Source of the DNA: Pseudomonas sp. ACN8 | GTDB taxonomy: Bacteria; Pseudomonadota; Gammaproteobacteria; Pseudomonadales; Pseudomonadaceae | DNA length: 64,000 nucleotides | Reading direction: 5' to 3' | Assembly (NCBI RefSeq): GCF_002303925.1 | Contig: NZ_MRCS01000002.1 | Location: 124,001-188,000 of the forward strand | In this document: positions 41,609-50,169 of the stretch, piece after piece | How positions within the stretch are numbered: the first letter of the stretch is position 1 | Layout: each line of letters starts with the position of its first letter | The notes under the pieces: model-generated | The model's database searches: none | Told to the model about the DNA's origin: nothing | The model's input: the letters and a program-made list of their open reading frames with translations, nothing else | Translations under genes and position numbers: made by a program

Positions 41609-42859
41609 TTAGACTTTCGCCTCTTCCGTCTCTTCATCTTTAGCCATGTGCATGCGATCGCGGCGCGCCAGTGTCGGGAACAGTTTGACCCACACCCCGG
41701 TCACCACCAGCGTGCCGATCCCGCCCATGACCACGGCTGGCACGGTGCCGAACCAGTGGGCGGTCAGACCCGATTCGAATTCGCCCAACTGGTTCGAGGC
41801 ACCGATGAACAGACCATTCACGGCGCTGACCCGGCCACGCATTTCGTCCGGGGTTTCCAGTTGCACGAACGAGGCGCGGATCACCATGCTGATCATGTCT
41901 GCCGCGCCCAGCACCACCAACACTGCCAGGGAAAACCAGAACGAGGTCGACAGGCCGAAGGCGATGGTTGCCACACCGAAGATGCCCACGGCGGTGAACA
42001 TCACTCGCCCGACGTTGCGCTCCACGGCAAACCGCGCCAGGAACAGCGACATCAGCAGCGCGCCCACCGCCGGTGCCGAACGCAGCAGGCCAAGCCCCCA
42101 CGGGCCGGTCAGCAGAATGTCCTTGGCGAACACCGGCAGCAGCGCCGTGGCGCCACCCAATAGCACCGCAAACAGATCGAGGGAAATCGCCCCGAGAATG
42201 TCCGGACGACTGCGGATGAAGCGAATGCCCGCCAGAAGCGAATCCAGAGTGGCCTTGCCCTTGTTCAACGGGGTTTGCCGGGCCGGCAGATTGAGCATCA
42301 GCGAACAGGCGATGACATACAGCAGTACCGTCGGGCCATACACCCAGACGCTGCCGAAGGCGTAGAGCAAACCGCCGAGGGCCGGGGCGACGATGGTGGC
42401 CGATTGCTGGGCCGATTGCGCGGCGGCGACCGCACGGGGAAACAGCGCGCTGGGCACGATACTGGGCAGCAGGGCCTGGGTGGTGGGCATTTCAAAGGAG
42501 CGAGCGGCACCGAGCAGGAAGGCCAGGATAAAGATCATTTCCCGGGTGACATGATCAGTCGCGCTGCCGATGGCCAACGACAGGGCGATCAATGCCTGCA
42601 AAGACTGGCAGATCGCCGCGACCTTGCGCCTGTCATAGCGGTCGGCGACGTGCCCTGTGTGCAGCATGAACAGTACACGCGGGGCGAACTCGACCAGGCC
42701 GACCAGACCCAGGTCGAGCACGTTGCCGGTCAATTGGTACAGGTTCCAGCCGATGGCCACGGTGAGCATCTGGAAGCCGCTGGCGGTAAATACCCGGGCC
42801 AGCCAGAACGCGAGAAAAGGGCGATGGTGACGTAACAGCAAGGGCTCTTGGCTGGGCAT
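41609..42859 (-). CDS. MFS exporter (EntS/DHA3 type)
   Basis: 416 aa, about eleven to twelve helices. DHA3 motifs: LARVFTASGFQMLTVAIGWN, HTGHVADRYDRRKVAAICQS (MFS motif A), FVQLETPDEMRGRVSAVNGL. This group exports siderophores and drugs. No siderophore gene is nearby, so substrate is unknown. It converges with the DJ-1-like gene with 5 nt between the stops. Confidence 0.87.
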   Translation of the reverse strand: MPSQEPLLLRHHRPFLAFWLARVFTASGFQMLTVAIGWNLYQLTGNVLDLGLVGLVEFAPRVLFMLHTGHVADRYDRRKVAAICQSLQALIALSLAIGSATDHVTREMIFILAFLLGAARSFEMPTTQALLPSIVPSALFPRAVAAAQSAQQSATIVAPALGGLLYAFGSVWVYGPTVLLYVIACSLMLNLPARQTPLNKGKATLDSLLAGIRFIRSRPDILGAISLDLFAVLLGGATALLPVFAKDILLTGPWGLGLLRSAPAVGALLMSLFLARFAVERNVGRVMFTAVGIFGVATIAFGLSTSFWFSLAVLVVLGAADMISMVIRASFVQLETPDEMRGRVSAVNGLFIGASNQLGEFESGLTAHWFGTVPAVVMGGIGTLVVTGVWVKLFPTLARRDRMHMAKDEETEEAKV

Positions 42860-43254
42860 CTGCGGGGAAGTCTGGGGGAGAGGGGAACGGCGAGATTATC
42901 ACCAACCTGTAACAGAAAGTTGCCGTGACAAAAATTTTAGTTAGCCAGACATCGATTTTCTCCAGGTTCCCACAGGGAATGTGTTGCTGAGGATGACAAA
43001 AGCCGTGAGGCAACTTGTCACGCGGCAAAAGACCACGCGGTTCATCCCCGAAATTGGGACTACTCTTTCAACGTTGATTGATCCAGGTCAAAACCCACAA
43101 AAGGATTTGATCCGGCGGCCGCAAGGCCAGACTCCCTGCGTTGTGATGCGTGCAAAAAAAAAGAACAAACAGAGATTCGCCACACTCCATATCCGTGGGG
43201 GCCGTGGGTGCAGGCTTTAAGCCGGCAGCCGTACTACCTGACAGAGGAAGACTT
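42860..43254. other. Regulatory region upstream of the cio operon
   Basis: No gene supported. An ANR/FNR-like box lies at 43078-43091. A run of nine A residues and AGAGGA before the cioA start are the only other clear features. The long untranslated leader (over 150 nt after the ANR-like site) may hold further control. Confidence 0.5.
43078..43091. promoter_or_regulatory. ANR/FNR-like box
   Basis: TTGATCCAGGTCAA against the consensus TTGATnnnnATCAA (one mismatch). It lies 164 nt upstream of cioA. Oxygen-responsive control of the oxidase by ANR would be expected; in P. aeruginosa ANR represses cioAB. Confidence 0.65.
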
Positions 43255-44691
43255 ATGTTCGGTTTAGAGGCACTTGATCTCGCCCGAATTCAGTTCGCAT
43301 TCACCATCTCGTTCCACATCCTGTTTCCGGCCATCACCATCGGCCTGGCGAGTTACCTGGCGGTACTCGAAGGCCTGTGGCTGAAAACCCATAACGACAC
43401 CTACCGTGACCTCTACCATTTCTGGTCGAAGATCTTTGCCGTCAACTTCGGCATGGGGGTGGTTTCCGGTCTGGTAATGGCCTATCAGTTCGGCACCAAC
43501 TGGAGCCGTTTCTCGGACTTCGCCGGTTCCGTGACCGGGCCGTTGCTGACCTATGAAGTACTCACGGCATTCTTCCTCGAAGCCGGGTTCCTGGGCGTCA
43601 TGCTGTTTGGCTGGAACAAGGTCGGGCGTGGCCTGCACTTCTTCGCCACCGTGATGGTGGCCATCGGCACGTTGATCTCCACGTTCTGGATTCTCGCTTC
43701 CAATAGCTGGATGCAGACCCCGCAGGGCTTCGAGATCGTCAACGGTCAGGTCATACCCACCGACTGGCTGGCGGTTATCTTCAACCCGTCGTTCCCGTAT
43801 CGCCTGATGCACATGGCTACGGCGGCGTTCGTCGCCACGGCCTTCTTCGTCGGTTCTTCCGCGGCCTGGCATTTGCTGCGCGGCAAGGACAACCCGGCGA
43901 TTCGCAAAATGCTCTCGATGGCCATGTGGATGGCATTGATCGTTGCGCCGATCCAGGCGGTCATCGGTGATTTCCACGGTCTCAATACGCTCAAGCATCA
44001 GCCGGCGAAAATCGCCGCTATCGAAGGCCACTGGGAAAACAAGGGCGACGAGGCGACCCCGCTGATCCTGTTCGGCTGGCCGGACATGAAGGAAGAAAAA
44101 ACCAGATTCGCCGTCGAGATCCCGTATCTGGGCAGCCTGATCCTCACGCACTCACTGGACAAGCAGGTGCCGGCACTCAAGGAGTTCCCACCTGAAGACC
44201 GGCCGAATTCGACCATCGTGTTCTGGTCGTTCCGGATCATGGTGGGCCTGGGCATGCTGATGATCTTCACCGGTTTGTGGAGCCTGTGGCTGCGCAAGCG
44301 CGACACCCTCTACACCTCGCGGCCGTTCCTGTACCTGGCGCTGTGGATGGGGCCGTCCGGCCTGATCGCGATCCTCGCCGGCTGGTTCACCACGGAAATC
44401 GGCCGTCAGCCATGGGTGGTCTATGGCCTGATGCGTACGGCGGATGCCTCGTCCAATCACAGCTTCATGCAGATGAGCATCACCCTGATCCTGTTTGTCG
44501 TGGTTTATTTCGCTCTGTTTGGTGCCGGTCTTGGCTACATGATGCGCCTGGTGCGCAAGGGGCCGAAGACCGACGAAGGCAAGGAAACCAACGACGGTGG
44601 CCCCGGCCAGAAACGCACGCCGGCCCGGCCGTTTTCCGCAGCCGACGACGATCACACCGACGCCGATCACAGCCTGACCAAGGAGATTTGA
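43255..44691 (+). CDS. cioA: Cyanide-insensitive terminal oxidase subunit I (CydA family)
   Basis: 478 aa, ATG after AGAGGA. Heme ligand His21 in FTISFHILFPAITIGLASYL, NFGMGVVSGLVMAYQFGTNW, then the short Q loop (no long insert) that marks the CIO type, GRQPWVVYGLMRT, and a hydrophilic charged tail. With CioB it oxidises ubiquinol and reduces oxygen to water without pumping protons. Transcribed with cioB (3 nt gap). Confidence 0.94.
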   Translation: MFGLEALDLARIQFAFTISFHILFPAITIGLASYLAVLEGLWLKTHNDTYRDLYHFWSKIFAVNFGMGVVSGLVMAYQFGTNWSRFSDFAGSVTGPLLTYEVLTAFFLEAGFLGVMLFGWNKVGRGLHFFATVMVAIGTLISTFWILASNSWMQTPQGFEIVNGQVIPTDWLAVIFNPSFPYRLMHMATAAFVATAFFVGSSAAWHLLRGKDNPAIRKMLSMAMWMALIVAPIQAVIGDFHGLNTLKHQPAKIAAIEGHWENKGDEATPLILFGWPDMKEEKTRFAVEIPYLGSLILTHSLDKQVPALKEFPPEDRPNSTIVFWSFRIMVGLGMLMIFTGLWSLWLRKRDTLYTSRPFLYLALWMGPSGLIAILAGWFTTEIGRQPWVVYGLMRTADASSNHSFMQMSITLILFVVVYFALFGAGLGYMMRLVRKGPKTDEGKETNDGGPGQKRTPARPFSAADDDHTDADHSLTKEI

Positions 44692-44694
44692 ATC

Positions 44695-45702
44695 ATGGGT
44701 ATTGATCTTCCGCTGATCTGGGCCGTGATCATCATCTTCGGCATCATGATGTACGTGGTCATGGACGGTTTCGACCTGGGCATCGGCATTCTCTTCCCGT
44801 TCATTCCGGGCAAGACCGATCGCGATGTGATGATGAACACCGTCGCCCCGGTGTGGGACGGCAACGAGACCTGGCTGGTGTTGGGTGGTGCGGCGTTGTT
44901 CGGCGCGTTTCCGCTGGCCTATTCGGTGGTGCTCTCGGCGCTGTACCTGCCGCTGATCCTGATGTTGATCGGGCTGATCTTCCGCGGCGTGGCCTTCGAG
45001 TTCCGCTTCAAGGCCAGAGACGACAAGCGTCACCTGTGGGACAAGGCGTTCATCGGTGGCTCGGTCACCGCGACATTCTTCCAGGGCGTTGCGCTTGGCG
45101 CGTTCATCGACGGGCTGCCGGTGGTCAACCGGCAGTTCGCCGGTGGTTCACTGGACTGGCTGACACCGTTCACGATGTTCTGTGGTGCAGCGCTGGTGGT
45201 GGCGTATGCCTTGCTCGGTTGCACCTGGCTGATCATGAAGACCGAAGGCAAGTTGCAGGAACAGATGCATGACCTGGCACGGCCATTGGCCTTCGTACTG
45301 CTGGCGGTGATCGGCATCGTCAGCATCTGGACCCCGTTGGCCCACACGGATATCGCCGCTCGCTGGTTCACCATGCCGAACCTGTTCTGGTTCATGCCGG
45401 TGCCGATTCTGGTGCTGGTGACGATGTACGGCCTGATCCGTGCCGTGGCCCGCAACGCGCACTACACGCCGTTCCTGCTGACCCTGGTGCTGATCTTCCT
45501 CGGTTACAGCGGATTGGGCATCAGCCTGTGGCCGAACATCATCCCGCCGTCGATCTCGATCTGGGATGCCGCCGCGCCGCCGCAAAGCCAGGGCTTCATG
45601 CTGGTGGGCACGCTGTTCATCATCCCGTTCATCCTGGGCTACACCTTCTGGAGCTACTACGTGTTCCGCGGCAAGGTCACCCATGAAGACGGCTATCACT
45701 AG
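44695..45702 (+). CDS. cioB: Cyanide-insensitive terminal oxidase subunit II (CydB family)
   Basis: 335 aa, about eight helices. LIWAVIIIFGIMMYVVMDGF, DGFDLGIGILFPFI, PVWDGNETWLVLGGAALFGA, and FLGYSGLGISLWPNIIPPSI are family blocks. Structural partner of CioA. A single REP element and a small DUF2474 gene follow. Confidence 0.94.
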   Translation: MGIDLPLIWAVIIIFGIMMYVVMDGFDLGIGILFPFIPGKTDRDVMMNTVAPVWDGNETWLVLGGAALFGAFPLAYSVVLSALYLPLILMLIGLIFRGVAFEFRFKARDDKRHLWDKAFIGGSVTATFFQGVALGAFIDGLPVVNRQFAGGSLDWLTPFTMFCGAALVVAYALLGCTWLIMKTEGKLQEQMHDLARPLAFVLLAVIGIVSIWTPLAHTDIAARWFTMPNLFWFMPVPILVLVTMYGLIRAVARNAHYTPFLLTLVLIFLGYSGLGISLWPNIIPPSISIWDAAAPPQSQGFMLVGTLFIIPFILGYTFWSYYVFRGKVTHEDGYH

Positions 45703-45721
45703 TCCTGTGCACCACGAACCT

Positions 45722-45750
45722 TTGTAGGAGCGAGCCTGCTCGCGATGGCG
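45722..45750. repeat. Single REP element
   Basis: TGTAGGAGCGAGCCTGCTCG followed by CGATGGCG, lying between cioB and the small DUF2474 gene. Unlike the doublets it has no inverted partner. It sits inside the presumed operon. Confidence 0.85.
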
Positions 45751-45790
45751 TCCTCACAGACGCCATCCACCTTAAACGGAGTAATGAGCC

Positions 45791-45958
45791 ATGTCCGGTA
45801 AACACACCCTGCACGACATTGAAGAAGCCGAAAAAAAGCCGCTATGGCAGCGGCTCGGCTGGTTGGCCCTGATCTGGGTCGGCAGCGTGGGCGCCCTGTT
45901 CATCGTCGCCAGCCTGATGCGCCTGTTCATGAACGCGGCCGGCCTGACCACGCACTGA
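45791..45958 (+). CDS. DUF2474 single-helix subunit of the cio oxidase (CydX/CioC-like)
   Basis: 55 aa from ATG; sequence MSGKHTLHDIEEAEKKPLWQ then one membrane helix (LGWLALIWVGSVGALFIVAS) and a short tail. KKPLWQRLGWLALIWVGSV is the hallmark of DUF2474, small proteins encoded after cioAB/cydAB in proteobacteria, by analogy with CydX that stabilises the heme sites of bd oxidase. It is 88 nt after cioB, with a REP element between, and is followed by a good terminator, so it is the last cio gene. Confidence 0.88.
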   Translation: MSGKHTLHDIEEAEKKPLWQRLGWLALIWVGSVGALFIVASLMRLFMNAAGLTTH

Positions 45959-45994
45959 CATCTCTCCCGTGGCCTCAGGGCACGGATTTACGAC

Positions 45995-46016
45995 CCTCCG
46001 ACCGGAGGTTTTTTTT
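45995..46016. terminator. Rho-independent terminator of the cio operon
   Basis: CCTCCG-AC-CGGAGG followed by eight T on the plus strand, 36 nt after the DUF2474 stop and just before the convergent rlmG stop. Confidence 0.85.
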
Positions 46017-46019
46017 CTG

Positions 46020-47144
46020 TTACTTGCGTGCCTTGAGGATCACGAACTTCGGATTGGCCGCCACTTGCTCGACGCCACGGAACAACCGCGCCAGCTTGCT
46101 GTGGTAACCCAGGTGACGATTGCCGACGATGTACAGCGCGCCGCCCACGACCAGCGCTTCGCGGGCCTGCTGGAACATCCGCCAGGCCAGGAAGTCGCCC
46201 ACCACCTGTTGTTGGTGAAACGGTGGATTGCACAGCACGACGTCAAGCGATTGCGGTTCCTGGCCGGCCAGGCCGTCACCGGCGCGTACGATCACTTCCC
46301 GTTCACCCAAGGCTGCGCGCCAGTTCTCGGACGCCGATTGCACGGCCATGAACGACTCGTCCACCAGCGTGTAGTGGGCCTCGGGGTTTTGCAGGGCGCT
46401 GGCGATGGCCAGGACGCCGTTGCCGCAACCGAGGTCGGCGACCCGCGCCGAGCCGAGGTTTTTCGGCAGGTGTGGCAAAAATGCCCGGGTGCCGATGTCC
46501 AGGCCTTCGCGGCAAAACACATTGGCGTGGTTGAGCAGTTCGATAGCCGGTTCGTCGAGTCTGTATCGCGTTGGGTAAGGCGACACCGCTGGCGTTTTGT
46601 CCTGAGCCGTGGCAATCAACAGCCGCGCCTTCTTCACCGCCAACGAGGCTTGCACGGGGCCGATGTAACGCTCCAGCAAGTCGCCCGCCGCCCGGGGCAG
46701 ATGCTTGATCATGGCGGCGGCAACCACTTGGGCGCCGGGAGCCAGTTGGCCTTGCAGGCGGATCAGTTGCTCTTCCAGCAGTGCCAGGGTTTTCGGTACA
46801 CGGATGAGTACGCAGTCGAACGGCCCGGCTGGGGTTTCGCTGGCGGGTACGCCCGGCACCGCATCAAACGCCAGGCCGTTGCGCACCAGGTTCTTTTCCA
46901 GACCCTGCAAGGCCAGGAACGAATCACCGCTGCTGACCACCCGCACCTTGCCCGCGAGGCTGGCCGCCAATGCGCCGAAACTGTCATTGAGCACCAATAC
47001 CCGGGTGCCCGATGCCGGCTGCTGTTCGGCCAGATGATTGAGCAGGTATTCATCGGCTGCATCGAAAGCTTGCAGCGGTTCGTTCTGCTGTTCGGGCTGG
47101 CGGATCAGGTCAAGGCTGGCGAAGGGTGTTTCGAGCAAAGGCAT
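46020..47144 (-). CDS. rlmG: 23S rRNA (guanine1835-N2)-methyltransferase
   Basis: 374 aa. The N-terminal half is a degenerate methyltransferase-like domain; the C-terminal half has VADLGCGNGVLAIASALQNP (SAM binding) and the N-methylation motif VVLCNPPFHQQQVVGDFLAW. This two-domain layout and length fit RlmG/RsmC proteins; the sequence resembles RlmG. It methylates G1835 in helix 70 region of 23S rRNA. Confidence 0.87.
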   Translation of the reverse strand: MPLLETPFASLDLIRQPEQQNEPLQAFDAADEYLLNHLAEQQPASGTRVLVLNDSFGALAASLAGKVRVVSSGDSFLALQGLEKNLVRNGLAFDAVPGVPASETPAGPFDCVLIRVPKTLALLEEQLIRLQGQLAPGAQVVAAAMIKHLPRAAGDLLERYIGPVQASLAVKKARLLIATAQDKTPAVSPYPTRYRLDEPAIELLNHANVFCREGLDIGTRAFLPHLPKNLGSARVADLGCGNGVLAIASALQNPEAHYTLVDESFMAVQSASENWRAALGEREVIVRAGDGLAGQEPQSLDVVLCNPPFHQQQVVGDFLAWRMFQQAREALVVGGALYIVGNRHLGYHSKLARLFRGVEQVAANPKFVILKARK

Positions 47145-47319
47145 GGGGCGGGGCTCTGGGTAATCAACGGATGTCCCGCTGCCCGAAGGCGTTGGAGCGG
47201 GCGGAGCCGTCCGAGTGTACTGCGTCGTGAAGGTCTACACGCCATCACTCAGGAGGGACCGCAAATGGTACGTTTTTTTTGCCTGGATTACCCGCGGGTT
47301 TTCCCGCAGTCGGGCGCTC

Positions 47320-48033
47320 TCAGATGGCTCCGGACCGGGCCGCGGCGATGACTGCCGCAATCTTGTTGTTGACGCCGAACTTCTCGATAGCCCTGTGCAC
47401 ATGAAAATTGACCGTGCGCTCACTCAAATTGAGGATCCTGGCAATTTCATAGGCCGTCTTGCCATCGGCCGACAGTTTCAATACTTCGAGTTCCCGTCGT
47501 GACAAGGGGGGCGCTTGGGGGCGGACCGTTTTTTTCGGTTGCATCCCGAGCGCCAGAGCGTGCAAATGGCGGCTGATGAACACCGAGAACCCAAGATGCT
47601 CGTACAACTCATAGGCTGAAATCGGGCAGTGGCTTCTGGCCAGGCTGAGGATACTGCACAGACCGGTTTCCTCATCGTGTACCGCCTGGGACCAGCCATG
47701 CTGCAAACCTTGTTGCCGCAGCAACTGCCATAGCCATGGCGTCCTGGCAAAAAGCTCTTCACTCCAGAGAACAGGCAATGTTGAGTGATTGCAATGCGCT
47801 ACTATCGGGTCTATTTGCGTAGCGTTGTTTTTTTCATATTGATCGTTCCACTCATGGGGAAAATTGTTCAGGTTCACTGAACTGGCGCGGGCCCCGACTG
47901 AGTTCGAAGTAATTGAAAAGCCACAAAATTTATACCCAAGGTTTCTAGCGAAGTTGAGCGCGATTCGATAGGCCGTATTGATCTCTTGTGTGTGCGCCAA
48001 GTGTTTGAGCTGTGACTCTTTCCAGATCTCCAT
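47320..48033 (-). CDS. LuxR-type quorum-sensing receptor without a luxI partner
   Basis: 237 aa from the ATG with GGAGAT upstream; an earlier ATG adds 19 poorly fitting residues. The autoinducer-binding domain keeps all six conserved residues of TraR/LuxR: Trp62, Tyr66, Asp75, Pro76, Trp90 and Gly113. The C-terminal HTH is complete (LSRRELEVLKLSADGKTAYE, LNLSERTVNFHVHRAIEKFG). A 16-bp palindrome lies upstream, and no acyl-homoserine lactone synthase is in the window. It is therefore an orphan or 'solo' receptor as far as can be seen. Confidence 0.9.
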   Translation of the reverse strand: MEIWKESQLKHLAHTQEINTAYRIALNFARNLGYKFCGFSITSNSVGARASSVNLNNFPHEWNDQYEKNNATQIDPIVAHCNHSTLPVLWSEELFARTPWLWQLLRQQGLQHGWSQAVHDEETGLCSILSLARSHCPISAYELYEHLGFSVFISRHLHALALGMQPKKTVRPQAPPLSRRELEVLKLSADGKTAYEIARILNLSERTVNFHVHRAIEKFGVNNKIAAVIAAARSGAI

Positions 48034-48337
48034 ACGGTGATCTCCATATGCTTGTTGTCCTTGTGCAATATTGGATCCGAAATCCGGCACGTCACGAAGT
48101 GTAGGACAGTTCCTACGCTAGGGGTTCGACAATTTTGTTCTTTTAGCTGTTGAAAAAGTGTGGTTCAGGTTCTTAGGCGATAGATGAGTTATGAAATGCC
48201 ATATGTCATTTTATAATCATGGTTGTATGCCGCATCTAATAAATGATCAGTAGTGCTTGTTAATACCACTACAATTTGTCGGTGGTTACGCTGCTTTCTT
48301 TGCGGGACACTGGGGTGTCTTTCGATTGGAGCCTTCC
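48034..48337. other. AT-rich divergent intergenic region, luxR solo to fpr
   Basis: No gene supported. It contains the palindrome GTAGGACAGTTCCTAC and an AT-rich stretch (TTATGAAATGCCATATGTCA, TTTTATAATCATGG) that may hold a promoter for fpr. Confidence 0.5.
48101..48116. promoter_or_regulatory. Candidate lux-box-like palindrome
   Basis: GTAGGA-CAGT-TCCTAC with perfect 6-bp arms. Flanking AG and CT extend the symmetry by two pairs after one mismatch. It begins 68 nt before the luxR solo start. Confidence 0.5.
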
Positions 48338-49114
48338 ATGTCCGTCAGTGAAGAAAAATTTACCCGTCAGACCTTGTTCGAGGTTCATCCGCTGACCCCG
48401 AACCTGTTTACCTTGCGTGCCACCCGGGATGCAGGGTTTCGTTTTCGGGCGGGGCAGTTTGCCCGGCTGGGCGTCACCAAGGCTGACGGCAGCACGGTAT
48501 GGCGCGCCTACTCCATGGTGTCCTCGCCCTTTGACGAGTTCCTCGAGTTCTTTTCCATTGTCGTACCGGGCGGTGAGTTCACCAGCGAGCTGAGTCGGCT
48601 AGGGGTTGATGATGCATTGCTGGTCGACCGCCAGGCCTTCGGTTACCTGACGCTGGACCGGTTTGTCGATGGGCGCGATCTGTGGTTGTTATCCACAGGC
48701 ACGGGCATCGCGCCGTTCCTGTCGATACTTCAGGATTTCGAAGTCTGGGAGCGATTCGAGCGGATCATCCTGGTCTACAGCGTTCGCGAAGCCCGGGAAC
48801 TGGCTTATCAGGAGCTGATCGCTGGGCTGGCCAAGCGTGAGTATCTGGCGGAGTACGCCCATAAACTGCGGTTGATCACCACGGTCACTCGTGAACGGCA
48901 TCCCGGCTCGTTGAACGGGCGGATTACCACGCTGATTGAGAACGGCGAGCTGGAGCGCACCGCGGGTGTTGCGCTGACGCCCGAGCACTCACGGGTCATG
49001 CTGTGCGGCAATCCGCAGATGATCGATGACACGCGCAAGCTGCTTAAGCAGCGGGACATGCACTTGAGCCTCAGCCGGCGGCCCGGTCAGGTGGCGGTGG
49101 AAAACTTCTGGTAA
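48338..49114 (+). CDS. fpr: Ferredoxin-NADP+ reductase
   Basis: 258 aa, ATG behind GGAG. FAD-binding WRAYSMVSSPFDEFLEFFSI (RxYS), pyridine nucleotide site LLSTGTGIAPFLSI, and the C-terminal EHSRVMLCGNPQMIDDTRKL ending in NFW. It is the size of Pseudomonas Fpr. It exchanges electrons between NADPH and ferredoxin or flavodoxin and supports oxidative-stress defence. Confidence 0.93.
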   Translation: MSVSEEKFTRQTLFEVHPLTPNLFTLRATRDAGFRFRAGQFARLGVTKADGSTVWRAYSMVSSPFDEFLEFFSIVVPGGEFTSELSRLGVDDALLVDRQAFGYLTLDRFVDGRDLWLLSTGTGIAPFLSILQDFEVWERFERIILVYSVREARELAYQELIAGLAKREYLAEYAHKLRLITTVTRERHPGSLNGRITTLIENGELERTAGVALTPEHSRVMLCGNPQMIDDTRKLLKQRDMHLSLSRRPGQVAVENFW

Positions 49115-49115
49115 G

Positions 49116-49146
49116 AAAAACGGCGCCTCGTAGGCGCCGTTTTTTT
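49116..49146. terminator. Bidirectional terminator between fpr and mscL
   Basis: AAAAACGGCGCCT-CGT-AGGCGCCGTTTTT, a perfect 13-bp stem with poly-A/poly-T flanks. It serves the two convergent genes. Confidence 0.93.
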
Positions 49147-49156
49147 GCTAATGCCG

Positions 49157-49570
49157 TCAAGGCCGGTTGTTCTGGGCCTTGAGCAAGTCGCGGATTTCGC
49201 CCAGCAACTCTTCTTCCTTGGTTGGAACCGGCGGCAGGCTAGGGGCCACGGCCTCTTCGCGCTTCAGGCGGTTAATGGCCTTGACGCCCATGAAGATCGC
49301 GAAGGCGACAATGACAAAGTCGATGATGGTCTGGATGAATTTGCCATAGGCCAGCACCACCGCCGGAGCGGCGCCCTCCGCTGCCTTGAGCGTTATGGCC
49401 AGATCACTGAAGTCCACGCCACCGATCAGCATCCCGATGGGAGGCATGACCAGGTCACCGACAAACGAGGTGACGATCTTGCCGAAGGCCGCGCCGATGA
49501 TGATGCCGACAGCCATGTCGACCACGTTGCCTTTGACCGCGAAGGCCTTGAACTCATTTAGCACGCCCAT
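49157..49570 (-). CDS. mscL: Large-conductance mechanosensitive channel
   Basis: 137 aa. [20 protein letters not shown] in TM1, [20 protein letters not shown] gating region, a periplasmic loop, TM2 [19 protein letters not shown] and a charged C-terminal helix ([18 protein letters not shown]). It opens at high membrane tension on hypo-osmotic shock. Length and all segments are normal. Confidence 0.96.
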   Translation of the reverse strand: MGVLNEFKAFAVKGNVVDMAVGIIIGAAFGKIVTSFVGDLVMPPIGMLIGGVDFSDLAITLKAAEGAAPAVVLAYGKFIQTIIDFVIVAFAIFMGVKAINRLKREEAVAPSLPPVPTKEEELLGEIRDLLKAQNNRP

Positions 49571-50169
49571 AGGTTATTTCCTTGTTACAGATGAGGTTGA
49601 TGAACGCAGTGTAAATCAGCAAGTCGCATTTTGCTCGAATCAACGGGCCTGCCGTGCTTGCCTGCAATCGCCAGCGGATGGTGTCGAAAAATTCACCGAT
49701 TGATCCCGTCTGTGGGCAGTCAGGCCTTGCGCAGTGTTTTGCATGCGATGTTTTTTCAGCGAAATGGCTTTGTTTGTGTGAGCGAGCCAAGGTTGCGGTC
49801 GGGGACGTTAAAGTTGGTCAGGCAGTTGTAGCGACATGAACTGTTTCGTTAATTTTTTGGGGTGTCTAACAGGTGCCGAGTTTCCCTGAATTAATCACTG
49901 TGCTGTGTGTACGTGTTTTCGGAGTTGTGCATTAAGTATGTAAATGAACAAAGTTTGTATAAGTTTTCAGGGTTTCAGTCAGGCATGTCTTTGGAGTTTG
50001 TTGGTCATGTTGAGCGGAAAACTTATACAAGGTTTTGTTTGGTGGGTGAATATCAATATACATGTTTTTGTTGGGGGTATTTGAAGTCATCAAAAAGGGT
50101 TGAGAAGTATCTGGCTGCACTCGTGCGCTTCAGCTGAGCTATCATCGCGTTTTTTTTCCGGGAGTTCCG
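49571..50169. other. Long AT-rich gap between mscL and radA
   Basis: No protein is convincingly encoded; open frames on both strands (up to 76 codons) have no ribosome-binding site and no family similarity. From about 49840 to 50140 the sequence is markedly AT-rich. It holds a 14-bp perfect inverted repeat. The first 270 nt look like ordinary intergenic sequence with the mscL promoter. Confidence 0.55.
49955..50030. repeat. Perfect 14-bp inverted repeat in AT-rich intergenic DNA
   Basis: TTGTATAAGTTTTC (49955-49968) and GAAAACTTATACAA (50017-50030) are exact inverse copies with a 48-nt spacer. Imperfect similarity (AACAAAG outside the left arm, CTTTG-like TTTTGTTT outside the right) extends the pairing to about 22 nt. 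The element lies 140-215 nt upstream of radA. Confidence 0.7.

Noticed and set aside
49907..50137. 76-codon ORF in the mscL-radA gap
   Set aside because: Starts with GTG without a ribosome-binding site, has no recognisable domain, and the opposite strand is equally open because the region is AT-rich.
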